From NCBI GenBank assembly GCA_016935295.1, contig JAFGRF010000109.1, positions 1 through 5,711 of the forward strand: a stretch of 5,711 nucleotides of DNA, in the 5' to 3' direction. A program made the translations under genes and the position numbers. The notes beneath the pieces are model-generated. The model was not told the DNA's origin. It did no database searches and was given only the letters and a program-made list of their open reading frames with translations. Source of the DNA: Caldifarciminota bacterium (GTDB taxonomy: Bacteria; Hydrothermota; Tepidihabitantia; Tepidihabitantales; Tepidihabitantaceae). Below are positions 1 through 5,564 of the stretch, one piece after another; position 1 is the stretch's first letter; each line of letters starts with the position of its first letter.

Positions 1-1038
1 AACGCGGTCGAGTTCGCGCCCGTGTCCGACCTGCCGAACGACCTCTCCTGGTACGGAGCCAGAGATACGCTCGAACCGCGCGACTACCCGTTCCTCACCC
101 CCTACTTCGTGATGGACGAACAACTCATCAACCACGAGATCACGCTCGTGCGGCCGGACAAAGGCAACAAGCGCCTGTTCGTTGTCGCCCAGGACTACGG
201 AATTCTCGTATACAGCATCATGTCCGGGTTCAGCGAGGCCCACATCCGGTTTGGCCCGTCCCGCGCTGCGGTCCAGCATATCGCCCCGCTCGACGGCCGG
301 CTCTGGTTCCTCGGCGGTCAAACCCGGGTCGGGCTCGACTCGGCCGGCGACTGGCACTACTTCCTCACCCGGCCCGGCGACCTTACCACCGGAGGCTTCC
401 GGCTTCAGTTCGGTAACGTCACCAACCTCGAACGTAGCGAAGGCCTGAGCGCATTCGTCCCCGACTCCTCCGGCCTGCTGCTCGGCACCGACTACGGCAT
501 CTACAGGCTCGACTCGGACCGCAGACTCACGGAACTGGTCGGCCTGCCGCGCCGCGTGAACGGCCTCCTCCCTATCCACGACTCGCTCCTGTTCGGGACC
601 GACCAGGGCCTGTTCCTCGCCAGCGGCGACAGCGTCGTCGAATACTCGGACCCCTACGGTGCGACCGACTGGGGCGTGTTCGACATTGCCCGGAGTACAA
701 ACGGCACGGCCTGGTTCGGCGCGCTCGGCGGCATCGTCTCGCGCACCCCTGACGGCCGCTGGTTCCAATACGTCCCGCCCGGCTTTGACTTGAAACAGCC
801 GGTGAGCGCCGTTGCTGCGGCCGGCACGCGCGTCTTCATGGCCTCGCCATCCGTCCCAAGTCTCTCATCCTCCGTCATCACCGTGCTCAACACCGAGGAC
901 AACTCCTGGACCACGATTGACGCGACCCACGGCCTGCCTGTCTCGCATGTCAACTCCCTCTACGCCGACGACCAGTATCTCTGGATCGCCACGCCCGGCG
1001 CCATCCTCCGACTCGACTACAGCAAAGAGCTCCGCTAG
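1..1038 (+). CDS. Beta-propeller protein, 5'-truncated by window edge
   Basis: The frame is open from base 1. The first seven codons read NAVEFAP with G or C in every third position, like the rest of the gene, so the GTG at 22 is probably internal and the true start lies to the left. Numbering from that GTG, propeller-like strand motifs recur: RLWFLGG (about 93), LLLGTDYGIYRLD (about 152), LLFGTDQGLFL (about 190), AWFGALGGIVSRTPDG (about 230) and YLWIATPGAILRLD (about 319). These resemble the Reg_prop/ligand-sensor propeller pattern LWxGTxxGLxRxD, so a secreted or periplasmic multi-blade propeller is likely. The N-terminal part (about 1-60, with PYFVMDEQLINHEITLV) is unassigned. No transmembrane segment, histidine kinase or sorting module is visible; the protein ends LRLDYSKELR and has no cysteine. 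Ligand and role are unknown. It converges on the minus-strand genes. Confidence 0.85.
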   Translation, partial: NAVEFAPVSDLPNDLSWYGARDTLEPRDYPFLTPYFVMDEQLINHEITLVRPDKGNKRLFVVAQDYGILVYSIMSGFSEAHIRFGPSRAAVQHIAPLDGRLWFLGGQTRVGLDSAGDWHYFLTRPGDLTTGGFRLQFGNVTNLERSEGLSAFVPDSSGLLLGTDYGIYRLDSDRRLTELVGLPRRVNGLLPIHDSLLFGTDQGLFLASGDSVVEYSDPYGATDWGVFDIARSTNGTAWFGALGGIVSRTPDGRWFQYVPPGFDLKQPVSAVAAAGTRVFMASPSVPSLSSSVITVLNTEDNSWTTIDATHGLPVSHVNSLYADDQYLWIATPGAILRLDYSKELR

Positions 1039-1059
1039 CAGGCCAGGCCGCAATCTCAC

Positions 1060-1083
1060 CACCAAAACACCAAGGCACAAAGA
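1060..1083. repeat. Octanucleotide tandem repeat, 3 units
   Basis: Three consecutive 8-bp units, CACCAAAA, CACCAAGG and CACAAAGA, start 22 bp after the stop codon of the left-hand gene. From memory, the wording resembles an extragenic repeat often seen in uncultured-bacterium genomes, where it is sometimes mistranslated as a short TTKTPRHKE-type peptide. The period is read directly from the sequence; the dispersed-family status is recollection. Confidence 0.6.
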
Positions 1084-1147
1084 GAATCGAAGCTGCTCCC
1101 TAGTCCCCACTTTCGTCGCGGCCCATCGCCACACAATACGTTGTGGT

Positions 1148-1447
1148 GACTCGGACAGACAGGTTGGGGAATAGACCGGCAGGCAAATCAGGAAAGAGCC
1201 CCGCACGCCACCCGGACTGCTGTCCGGGCGGCGGTGTCGGACACAACCCTCCCGACTCAGCGGAGAACAACCCGCGGGACAAACCGGAAGACTGCATCGT
1301 CCGCTGTCCGAGAGACAACCCGCCGAACTCCCGTTCAGACTCCTCTCGGGACTCCTCGCCGGACTGCTGTCTACTGAATTCTGTCTGCTGTCTGGGAAAC
1401 AACCTCCCTGTCTCCTGTCTACTGAATCCTGTATTCTGTCTCGGAGG
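1148..1447. repeat. Degenerate 12-bp periodic tract (about 25 units)
   Basis: Cutting the sequence into 12-mers from 1148 gives columns that line up for about 300 bp. Over the 24 units starting at 1160, position 1 is C in 20, position 2 is A or T in 22 despite high local GC, and position 12 is A in 13. Examples are caaccctcccga (1244), caacccgcggga (1268), caaaccggaaga (1280), ctgtccgagaga (1304), caacccgccgaa (1316), ctcctctcggga (1340) and ctcctcgccgga (1352). Because 12 is a multiple of 3, an open plus frame reads as a tetrapeptide-like repeat, [DN]xxx (DNPP, DSSR, DSSP), and a minus frame as GLFP/DLPA-like units. Neither has a good ribosome site or a sensible boundary, so I call it a repeat rather than a gene. 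It could be a decayed minisatellite or a decayed repeat protein. Confidence 0.65.
1206..1233. other. Inverted repeat / potential hairpin
   Basis: CCCGGAC (1211-1217) pairs with GTCCGGG (1222-1228) around a 4-nt TGCT loop. After one mismatch, four more pairs form (1206-1209 with 1230-1233). It lies about 170 bp past the left gene's stop and is not followed by a T-run, so any terminator role is doubtful. It may simply be a by-product of the surrounding GC-rich 12-bp repeat. Confidence 0.4.
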
Positions 1448-1459
1448 CCGTCCCCCAGG
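1364..1459. repeat. 48-bp duplication built from CTGTCTN heptamers
   Basis: Two adjacent 48-bp blocks (1364-1411 and 1412-1459) are related. Their best-matching 30-bp parts, starting at 1367 and 1415, agree at 26 of 30 positions. Inside each block is a heptamer array: CTGTCTA, CTGAATT, CTGTCTG, CTGTCTG (1367-1394) and CTGTCTC, CTGTCTA, CTGAATC, CTGTATT, CTGTCTC (1408-1442). The 48-bp spacing equals four of the 12-bp units, so this is a higher-order repeat inside the 12-bp periodic tract. Confidence 0.7.
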
Positions 1460-1476
1460 CGGGGGTGTCAGATTTC

Positions 1477-1511
1477 AGCTCCCAAGCCTAATGCCCCAAG
1501 CTACAAGCAGT
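1477..1511. repeat. Heptanucleotide tandem repeat, 5 degenerate units
   Basis: The sequence divides into AGCTCCC, AAGCCTA, ATGCCCC, AAGCTAC and AAGCAGT, which share an AAGC-like start every 7 bp. On the minus strand it reads as GCTTGTAGCTTGG-like wording. The units are degenerate, so support is moderate. It is a different heptamer from the CTGTCTN arrays nearby. Confidence 0.45.
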
Positions 1512-1585
1512 TATGCCGCAAGAACGTCTCGGGCGCGTGATACGAATTTGTCTCATCCGCTCCGACATGCTTGCCTGGAACCGTT

Positions 1586-1607
1586 GGGGCGGGCGTACGC
1601 CCGCCCC
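1586..1607. repeat. Perfect 22-bp GC-rich palindrome
   Basis: The sequence is self-complementary without a mismatch over 22 bp: GGGGCGGGCG, then a central TA, then CGCCCGCCCC. It lies 18 bp beyond the stop codon of the minus-strand propeller gene, inside the convergent gap. As RNA it could form a very stable hairpin on either transcript, but neither side has a T-run. A REP-like extragenic palindrome that protects or ends 3' ends is the likeliest reading; a factor-binding site is the alternative. Confidence 0.65.
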
Positions 1608-1625
1608 TGGCTGCCTGCGAGGGCC

Positions 1626-3989
1626 CTACCTGGTCACGACTACCTTGCGGATTCCAGCTCCTCCCTGCACTCCTCTCCCTCCTCCCTCGCGCACGAAGTA
1701 CACGCCCGGCGACAGCGCCCGCACGTTGTTCGCGCCCGTCCCCAGGTCCATCACCTTGCGGCCACTGATGTCCAGCAACACGCATGGCGATCCTCGTGTC
1801 GTGCTCGACACCGGAACACTCAGCACGTCATGTACCACAGTCGGCGCGGGCTTGGCGCTTGCCGGTGGAGGCCCAAAGTTCTCCTCGATCCCCCCGCCCG
1901 AGTCGCGTAGGACGGAGATGCTCGAACCAAGGTAGTTCGCGACGTACACCCGGCTCTGGAGTGGATTGCAGGTCAGAGCGCGCGGCATCGCGCCAACGCC
2001 TATGGTTGCCAACACGTTGCCGGATGCCCCGTCAATCACTGTCACGCTGGCACTCGAGTAGTTGGCGCAGTAGATCCGGTTGCTGGTCGGATTGTGGCAC
2101 AAGGCACGTGGCCCGATGCCTGCGGGCACCGTCGCGATGACCGAGTCAGTCGAACAGTCAATCACGGTCACATCGCCGCTTGAGTCATTCGCGCAGTAGA
2201 CTCTATCGTCGCCCGGGTTGTAGCACAGGGCGCAGGGCCCTCTTCCGACGGCTATGGACGTGACGATCGAGTCGCTCGTGCCGTCGAGCACAGTCACGGT
2301 GTTGCTGCCCAGGTTCGCGCAGTAGATCTTGTTGCGCTGGGAGCTGTAACAGAGGGCACAGGGATTGCTGCCAACGGTGTCCGTCGCGATGACGGTATCG
2401 CAGGCTCCGTCAATCACGGTCACAAAAGCGGGGTATACGCTGCTTGCGCAGTAGACCCGGTTACTCTGCGGGTTGTAGCAGAGCGCTCCGGGGTTGGTGC
2501 CCACGGTTATAGTCGCGGTGACCGAGTTGGTTGCGCAGTCAATCACAGATACGCTGCTCTCGTTCACGTTGGCAGTGTACACCTTGTTGTTCACTGCGTT
2601 GTAGCAGATCGCGATGGGGAGGCCGCCAACCGGCACGATGGCGACGACCGTGTCGGCCGCGCCGTCGGCCACAGCCACGTAGTCGCTACCATAGTTCGTC
2701 CAGAAGACCCGGTTGTTCTGGGTGCCGTGACACAAGGCAAAAGGCCAGACTCCGGTGGGAATGAGGGCCATCACGGAATTCGTCTCTCCGTCGATCACGA
2801 CGACGTCGTCGCTGTACTGGTTCGCGCAGTAGACCTTGTGGTTTTGTGAGTCGTAGCTGACCGCGAAAGGGCCACATCCGGTCACGACCGCGGTGATGAC
2901 CTGGTCGGTAGCACCGTCAATCACGGCTACGTTGTCGCTGCTCCAGCTCGCACAGTAGACCTTGTTACTCTGGGAGTTGTAGCAGAACGCTCGGGGGTTA
3001 TGTCCTATGGGGATAGTCGCGATAACCTGGTTCGCTGCGCCGTCAATCACGGTCACGTCGGAGCTGCGGAAGTTCGCGCAGTAGACCTTGTTTTCCTGAG
3101 GATTGTAGCAGAGGTACTGCGGCTGGTCTCCCGCCGCGGTGCTAGTGACGACTGAATCACCGGCGCCGTCAATCACCGTCACGTTGTCGCTGAGCCGGTT
3201 CGCGGTGTAGACCCGGTTGTTCTGCGGGTTGTAGCACAGGGCTTGGGGACCCACACCGACGATGATGCTGACAACGACCGAGTCGGTGGCGCCGCCAATC
3301 ACGGCCACGCGACGGCTGCCATACGCGCAATAGAGCTTGTTGTTCTCCGAGTTGTAGCACAACGCGGATATGGAGCTGCCGCTCTGGATGGTGATGGTCG
3401 CAACGACCGAGTCGGTGGCGCCGTCAATCACGGATACGTCCCCGCCGGAGTTCGCGCAGTAGACCTTGTTATCACTGGGATTATAGCACAGAGTGTGAGG
3501 ATAGGTCCCAGCGGCGAGGGTAACGATGACCGAGTCGGTTGCGCCGTCAATCACGGTTACGGTTGCGGAGTTGTCGTGTGCGCAGTAGATCTTGTTGTTG
3601 GTCGGGTTGTAGCACAGAACGCGAGGGAATCCATCGGTGGCCACCGTCGCAACGACGCTGTTCGTCGCGCCATCGATTACCGTCACGGTGGCGCTGTAGA
3701 GGTTGGCGCCGTACACCTTGTTGTTGGTCGGGTTGTAGCAGAGGTCCGCCACACTCTTGCCGGTCGGGATTGGCCCAATCTTCTGGTTTGTGGTTCCATC
3801 GATGGCCATCACGCGCTCGCCCCAATCCCCGCCGACGTAGACGGTGTTGTTTGCTGAGTTATACGTCAGGGACTGCGGGTACGCAAGCCCGCAAAGCGAG
3901 TCGGGCAGATAAATGGTGGTCTCCAGCCACTGGGCGCCGGCTGCCGACAGGCAGCAACAGACAGCCAGAAATAGACTTGCTGTATTCAT
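1626..3989 (-). CDS. Secreted cysteine-rich YVTN-type beta-propeller protein with C-terminal sorting module
   Basis: The product has 787 residues. An N-terminal hydrophobic segment (1-20, ending SAAGAQ) looks like a signal peptide but lacks the usual basic residues. Residues about 40-697 hold fifteen full 42-residue repeats plus a sixteenth partial one, of the form LCYNPxxNKVYCAN-(S)-DVTVIDGATDSVVATI-xxGxxPxA. This is the YVTN/Lactonase-like propeller repeat; sixteen blades would fit two propellers, which is inference. Cysteines recur at two fixed positions per repeat. A Pro-rich linker (about 702-716) leads to the sorting module (about 717-787: LLDISGRKVM, GANNVRALSPGVYFVRE, end RKVVVTR), the Por/type IX-like signature that sends proteins to the surface. 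The ATG is forced, because an in-frame TAG (the upstream gene's stop) lies four codons before it. It is 9 bp downstream of the preceding gene and is likely co-transcribed. The binding target is unknown; adhesion or a structural surface role is plausible. Confidence 0.93.
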   Translation of the reverse strand: MNTASLFLAVCCCLSAAGAQWLETTIYLPDSLCGLAYPQSLTYNSANNTVYVGGDWGERVMAIDGTTNQKIGPIPTGKSVADLCYNPTNNKVYGANLYSATVTVIDGATNSVVATVATDGFPRVLCYNPTNNKIYCAHDNSATVTVIDGATDSVIVTLAAGTYPHTLCYNPSDNKVYCANSGGDVSVIDGATDSVVATITIQSGSSISALCYNSENNKLYCAYGSRRVAVIGGATDSVVVSIIVGVGPQALCYNPQNNRVYTANRLSDNVTVIDGAGDSVVTSTAAGDQPQYLCYNPQENKVYCANFRSSDVTVIDGAANQVIATIPIGHNPRAFCYNSQSNKVYCASWSSDNVAVIDGATDQVITAVVTGCGPFAVSYDSQNHKVYCANQYSDDVVVIDGETNSVMALIPTGVWPFALCHGTQNNRVFWTNYGSDYVAVADGAADTVVAIVPVGGLPIAICYNAVNNKVYTANVNESSVSVIDCATNSVTATITVGTNPGALCYNPQSNRVYCASSVYPAFVTVIDGACDTVIATDTVGSNPCALCYSSQRNKIYCANLGSNTVTVLDGTSDSIVTSIAVGRGPCALCYNPGDDRVYCANDSSGDVTVIDCSTDSVIATVPAGIGPRALCHNPTSNRIYCANYSSASVTVIDGASGNVLATIGVGAMPRALTCNPLQSRVYVANYLGSSISVLRDSGGGIEENFGPPPASAKPAPTVVHDVLSVPVSSTTRGSPCVLLDISGRKVMDLGTGANNVRALSPGVYFVREGGGRGVQGGAGIRKVVVTR
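1899..3872 (-). repeat. 126-bp in-gene tandem repeat (15 full units plus 1 partial)
   Basis: The YVTN blades are also visible as a DNA repeat. For example, the gcgcagtaga phrase occurs at 2065, 2191 and 2317, exactly 126 bp apart, and gcc/gtcaatcacggtcac phrases recur through the gene. A few units deviate by one or two codons in the loop after VYCAN. Near-constant unit length with strong wording similarity suggests growth by unequal recombination. Confidence 0.85.
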
Positions 3990-3993
3990 GTCG

Positions 3994-4000
3994 CTTCCCT
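3994..4000 (-). promoter_or_regulatory. Ribosome binding site overlapping the upstream stop
   Basis: On the minus strand the junction reads TAGGGAAGCGACATG. The purine run AGGGAAG shares its first bases with the TAG stop of the preceding gene and sits four bases before the ATG. This arrangement suggests translational coupling of the two genes. Confidence 0.6.
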
Positions 4001-5345
4001 ACTTGGTGGCCAGGACTTTCCTGACATCCTGGGCTTGGGCTTCTCGCACGAAGTACACGCCGGGCGCCAGAGCCCGGACGTCGTTCGCGCCGGGGCGCAA
4101 CGCCATGACCTTGCGGCCGGAGATGTCGAGCAGGACGATTTCAGATTGCGGGCTGTAGATTGCAGGTTGCAGATTGAGGACACCACGGACGATGGTGGCC
4201 CCGTTCGGCGTTCGCGCTTCGGCACTCGGCGTTTCCTCGATGCCGGTGAGGCGTTCTTCGTAGATGTCGGTGGCGTCTTTGCAGCGGCGGGCAAGTTCGG
4301 ACAGGTCGCAGGGCGAGGCGATGACGACGTACCAGAACGTCAGGACCGAGTCCGGCGCGATGTCGTAGGGGCCGGTCGCGAATAGCTCTACTTTGTCACC
4401 GGGGACGGTATCGACGGTGTCGTACGGAGCGTAGGTTCCGGTTTCGTAGTCGTAGCCTGCGAGGTTCATGTACTGCCGGGCGTCGGTCCACGTATCTTCC
4501 ACGTCACAAAGGGATTTCTTGAACGCCGTCAGGCCGAGAGATTCAGGAGTGCTGAGCACCATGACCGCCACGATTCCCGGCGTTCCCGACTCCCACGTGC
4601 TGCCGGGGTTCTCGATGGTGTCATAGTCGTACGCGTAGCCGACATCCTTCACCCGGATCGTATCCGGGCCGACCTGAAACAGACGGTCACGGATCAGGCC
4701 GGTCATGTCATCGGTATGTTGGCCGATATCGGGGTCGAACATCATCCCGAAGTATGCCTGCCGGAGTGAGTCGCCCGAGCAGTTGGCGAGTTCGTACTTC
4801 AGGAAGAAGAAGTCCTGCGCCACCGAGTCGCTGAACCCATAGACCGTCTGATAGACGTCAATGCCCAAGGGCCGGCCGGGAGGAACGTGGTTCTCCGCGA
4901 GCGAGTCGCCGAATCCGCACCACATCTCCATGTCTGCCCGGGGCACCTGTGGGGCCATCGGGAAGCGGCTGAGCGGCGGCGGCCAGTCGCCCGGATACCT
5001 GTAGATGCGGTCAAGGGAATCCTCGGTGCCGTCGCGCCAGTAGCGGCACAATGTGGGACTCATCTCGGAGCCGGCTGAGTTCTGGTAGTACATGTGGGTG
5101 CAGAGTGTCTCCGGCAGCGCGGAGTCCACGATGGCGCCAAACCACGGGCCCGCGCCGAAGACATAGCAGTTGTGCAGGGGTTGAGGCCACGTGCCGCCCG
5201 CCTGTCCCGGCCCGGTGACATCAAAGCCCCAGCGGCCGTCGTTGTGGACCGGCGTGCGCCAGTGGTTCACGTCGAACGTGTCCATATCGTAGATTGCCAG
5301 CGCAAGGGCCGGCACAAGCAGCGCGAGCAGAACCAGTTTCTTCAC
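3999..5345 (-). CDS. Secreted protein of unknown function with C-terminal sorting module
   Basis: The product has 448 residues. The start is a GTG giving MKKLVLLALLVPALALA, a textbook signal peptide with a likely cut after ALA; an AGGAGGT site precedes it. The mature part begins with an aromatic, Gly-rich stretch (about 36-75: WGFDVTGPG, FGAGPWFGAIVDS) and later has YGFSDSVAQDFFFLKYELANCSGDSLRQAYFGMMFDPDIG-like wording (about 170-210). The latter resembles beta-rich extracellular proteins of FCB-type bacteria, in which a D-x-D loop follows a 'YxG' strand. I do not recognise a named catalytic family. A GIEE motif (368) opens the terminal module, and residues 405-448 are the sorting core (LLDISGRKVM, GANDVRALAPGVYFVRE, end RKVLATK). 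The linker just before it (about 390-402, NLQPAIYSPQSEI) is encoded by a heptamer repeat. It is first in an apparent two-gene unit with the YVTN propeller. Function is unknown; surface or secreted location is well supported. Confidence 0.9.
   Translation of the reverse strand: MKKLVLLALLVPALALAIYDMDTFDVNHWRTPVHNDGRWGFDVTGPGQAGGTWPQPLHNCYVFGAGPWFGAIVDSALPETLCTHMYYQNSAGSEMSPTLCRYWRDGTEDSLDRIYRYPGDWPPPLSRFPMAPQVPRADMEMWCGFGDSLAENHVPPGRPLGIDVYQTVYGFSDSVAQDFFFLKYELANCSGDSLRQAYFGMMFDPDIGQHTDDMTGLIRDRLFQVGPDTIRVKDVGYAYDYDTIENPGSTWESGTPGIVAVMVLSTPESLGLTAFKKSLCDVEDTWTDARQYMNLAGYDYETGTYAPYDTVDTVPGDKVELFATGPYDIAPDSVLTFWYVVIASPCDLSELARRCKDATDIYEERLTGIEETPSAEARTPNGATIVRGVLNLQPAIYSPQSEIVLLDISGRKVMALRPGANDVRALAPGVYFVREAQAQDVRKVLATK
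4136..4177. repeat. In-gene heptamer repeat (AGATTGC type)
   Basis: On the plus strand the units are CGATTTC, AGATTGC, GGGCTGT, AGATTGC, AGGTTGC and AGATTGA, six consecutive 7-mers. AGATTGC-like units also fall exactly 14 bp apart, at 4143, 4157 and 4171. It lies within the minus-strand 448-residue gene, in the segment joining the body to the sorting core, and codes for NLQPAIYSPQSEI. Seven is not a multiple of three, so successive units are read in different frames. Confidence 0.7.
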
Positions 5346-5348
5346 AAG

Positions 5349-5355
5349 ACCTCCT
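5349..5355 (-). promoter_or_regulatory. Strong Shine-Dalgarno site for the GTG start
   Basis: The minus strand reads AGGAGGT, then CTT, then GTG. The match to the anti-Shine-Dalgarno sequence is complete but the gap is short. It decides the start at 5345, since the encoded signal peptide begins right there and no other start is near. Confidence 0.8.
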
Positions 5356-5545
5356 GTCTGCGCAGGGCCGAAGTCACCGGAAGCGCCACCCGGCCCGAAG
5401 ACCCGGCCCGCGCTATACCTTCAGGGCCACCAGCTACATATACTGCTTTGTTGGAACATCTGGTGGCGACGCTGCCGGGCACTCCGGCCTCGGCAACCCC
5501 GGCAGACCACAAACACAAGGTCATGTGCGGCTAACCACTTGGTCT

Positions 5546-5562
5546 GAGACGAGTTACGTCTC
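5546..5562 (-). terminator. Possible weak terminator hairpin
   Basis: A perfect 6-bp stem, GAGACG/CGTCTC with a 5-nt loop, begins two bases after the TAG of the truncated right-edge gene. The position fits a transcript end, but the expected T-run is absent, so this could be a 3'-end stabiliser or chance. Confidence 0.3.
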
Positions 5563-5564
5563 CC

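Larger units (their letters stand above)
1039..1625. other. Convergent intergenic region rich in short-period repeats
   Basis: This 587-bp gap lies between two convergent gene ends. I find no convincing gene in it. Open frames on both strands across it translate to low-complexity sequence and arise from the repeat structure. From left to right it holds an octamer array (1060-1083), a degenerate 12-bp periodic tract (about 1148-1447) containing two CTGTCTN heptamer arrays, a second type of heptamer array (1477-1511) and a perfect 22-bp palindrome (1586-1607). No T-run follows any of the hairpins, so a canonical intrinsic terminator is not evident. Confidence 0.7.
5346..5564. other. Intergenic gap with hairpins and a weak AT-rich promoter candidate
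   Basis: This 219-bp gap separates two minus-strand genes. Just past the upstream stop is a 6-bp stem (5546-5551 with 5557-5562, GAGACG/CGTCTC, 5-nt loop). Further on is an 8-bp stem (5472-5479 with 5498-5505, CTGCCGGG/CCCGGCAG, 18-nt loop). Neither is followed by a T-run. The only AT-rich patch is near 5412-5442, where the minus strand reads TATATG (5437-5442) and TATAGC (5412-5417). Either could be a -10 element, but no matching -35 is evident. A 10-bp direct repeat, ACCCGGCCCG, occurs at 5388 and 5401. A promoter for the downstream two-gene unit is plausible but unproven. Confidence 0.35.

Noticed and set aside
1132..1145. Hairpin CACAA/TTGTG
   Set aside because: Only five base pairs without extension; expected by chance.
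1100..1402. 100-codon minus-strand open frame with GLFP/DLPA-like wording
   Set aside because: It is explained by the 12-bp DNA periodicity; no ribosome site, no recognisable domain and no matching neighbour.
1148..1447. CRISPR-like array
   Set aside because: Units are 12 bp and degenerate, without constant repeats of about 25-37 bp or unique spacers, and no cas gene is near.
1143..1910. 255-codon plus-strand open frame across the intergenic repeat into the propeller gene
   Set aside because: It has no ribosome site, is low-complexity with a 4-residue period caused by the 12-bp repeat, and then runs antisense through a well-supported gene.
3243..3857. 204-codon plus-strand open frame with repeats
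   Set aside because: It is the antisense image of the YVTN repeats; its periodicity equals the 126-bp blade unit.
1899..3872. 126-bp direct repeats as a non-coding array
   Set aside because: The repeats keep one reading frame and encode clear propeller blades within a full-length gene with signal peptide and sorting module.
3930..3989. Lipoprotein signal in the propeller (AVCCC)
   Set aside because: The residue before the first Cys is V rather than G/A/S, the n-region has no basic residue, and the C-terminal sorting module fits ordinary signal peptidase export better.
5412..5442. Promoter with -10 TATATG or TATAGC on the minus strand
   Set aside because: No -35 element at 16-18 bp from either, so it is kept only as a mention in the intergenic entry.
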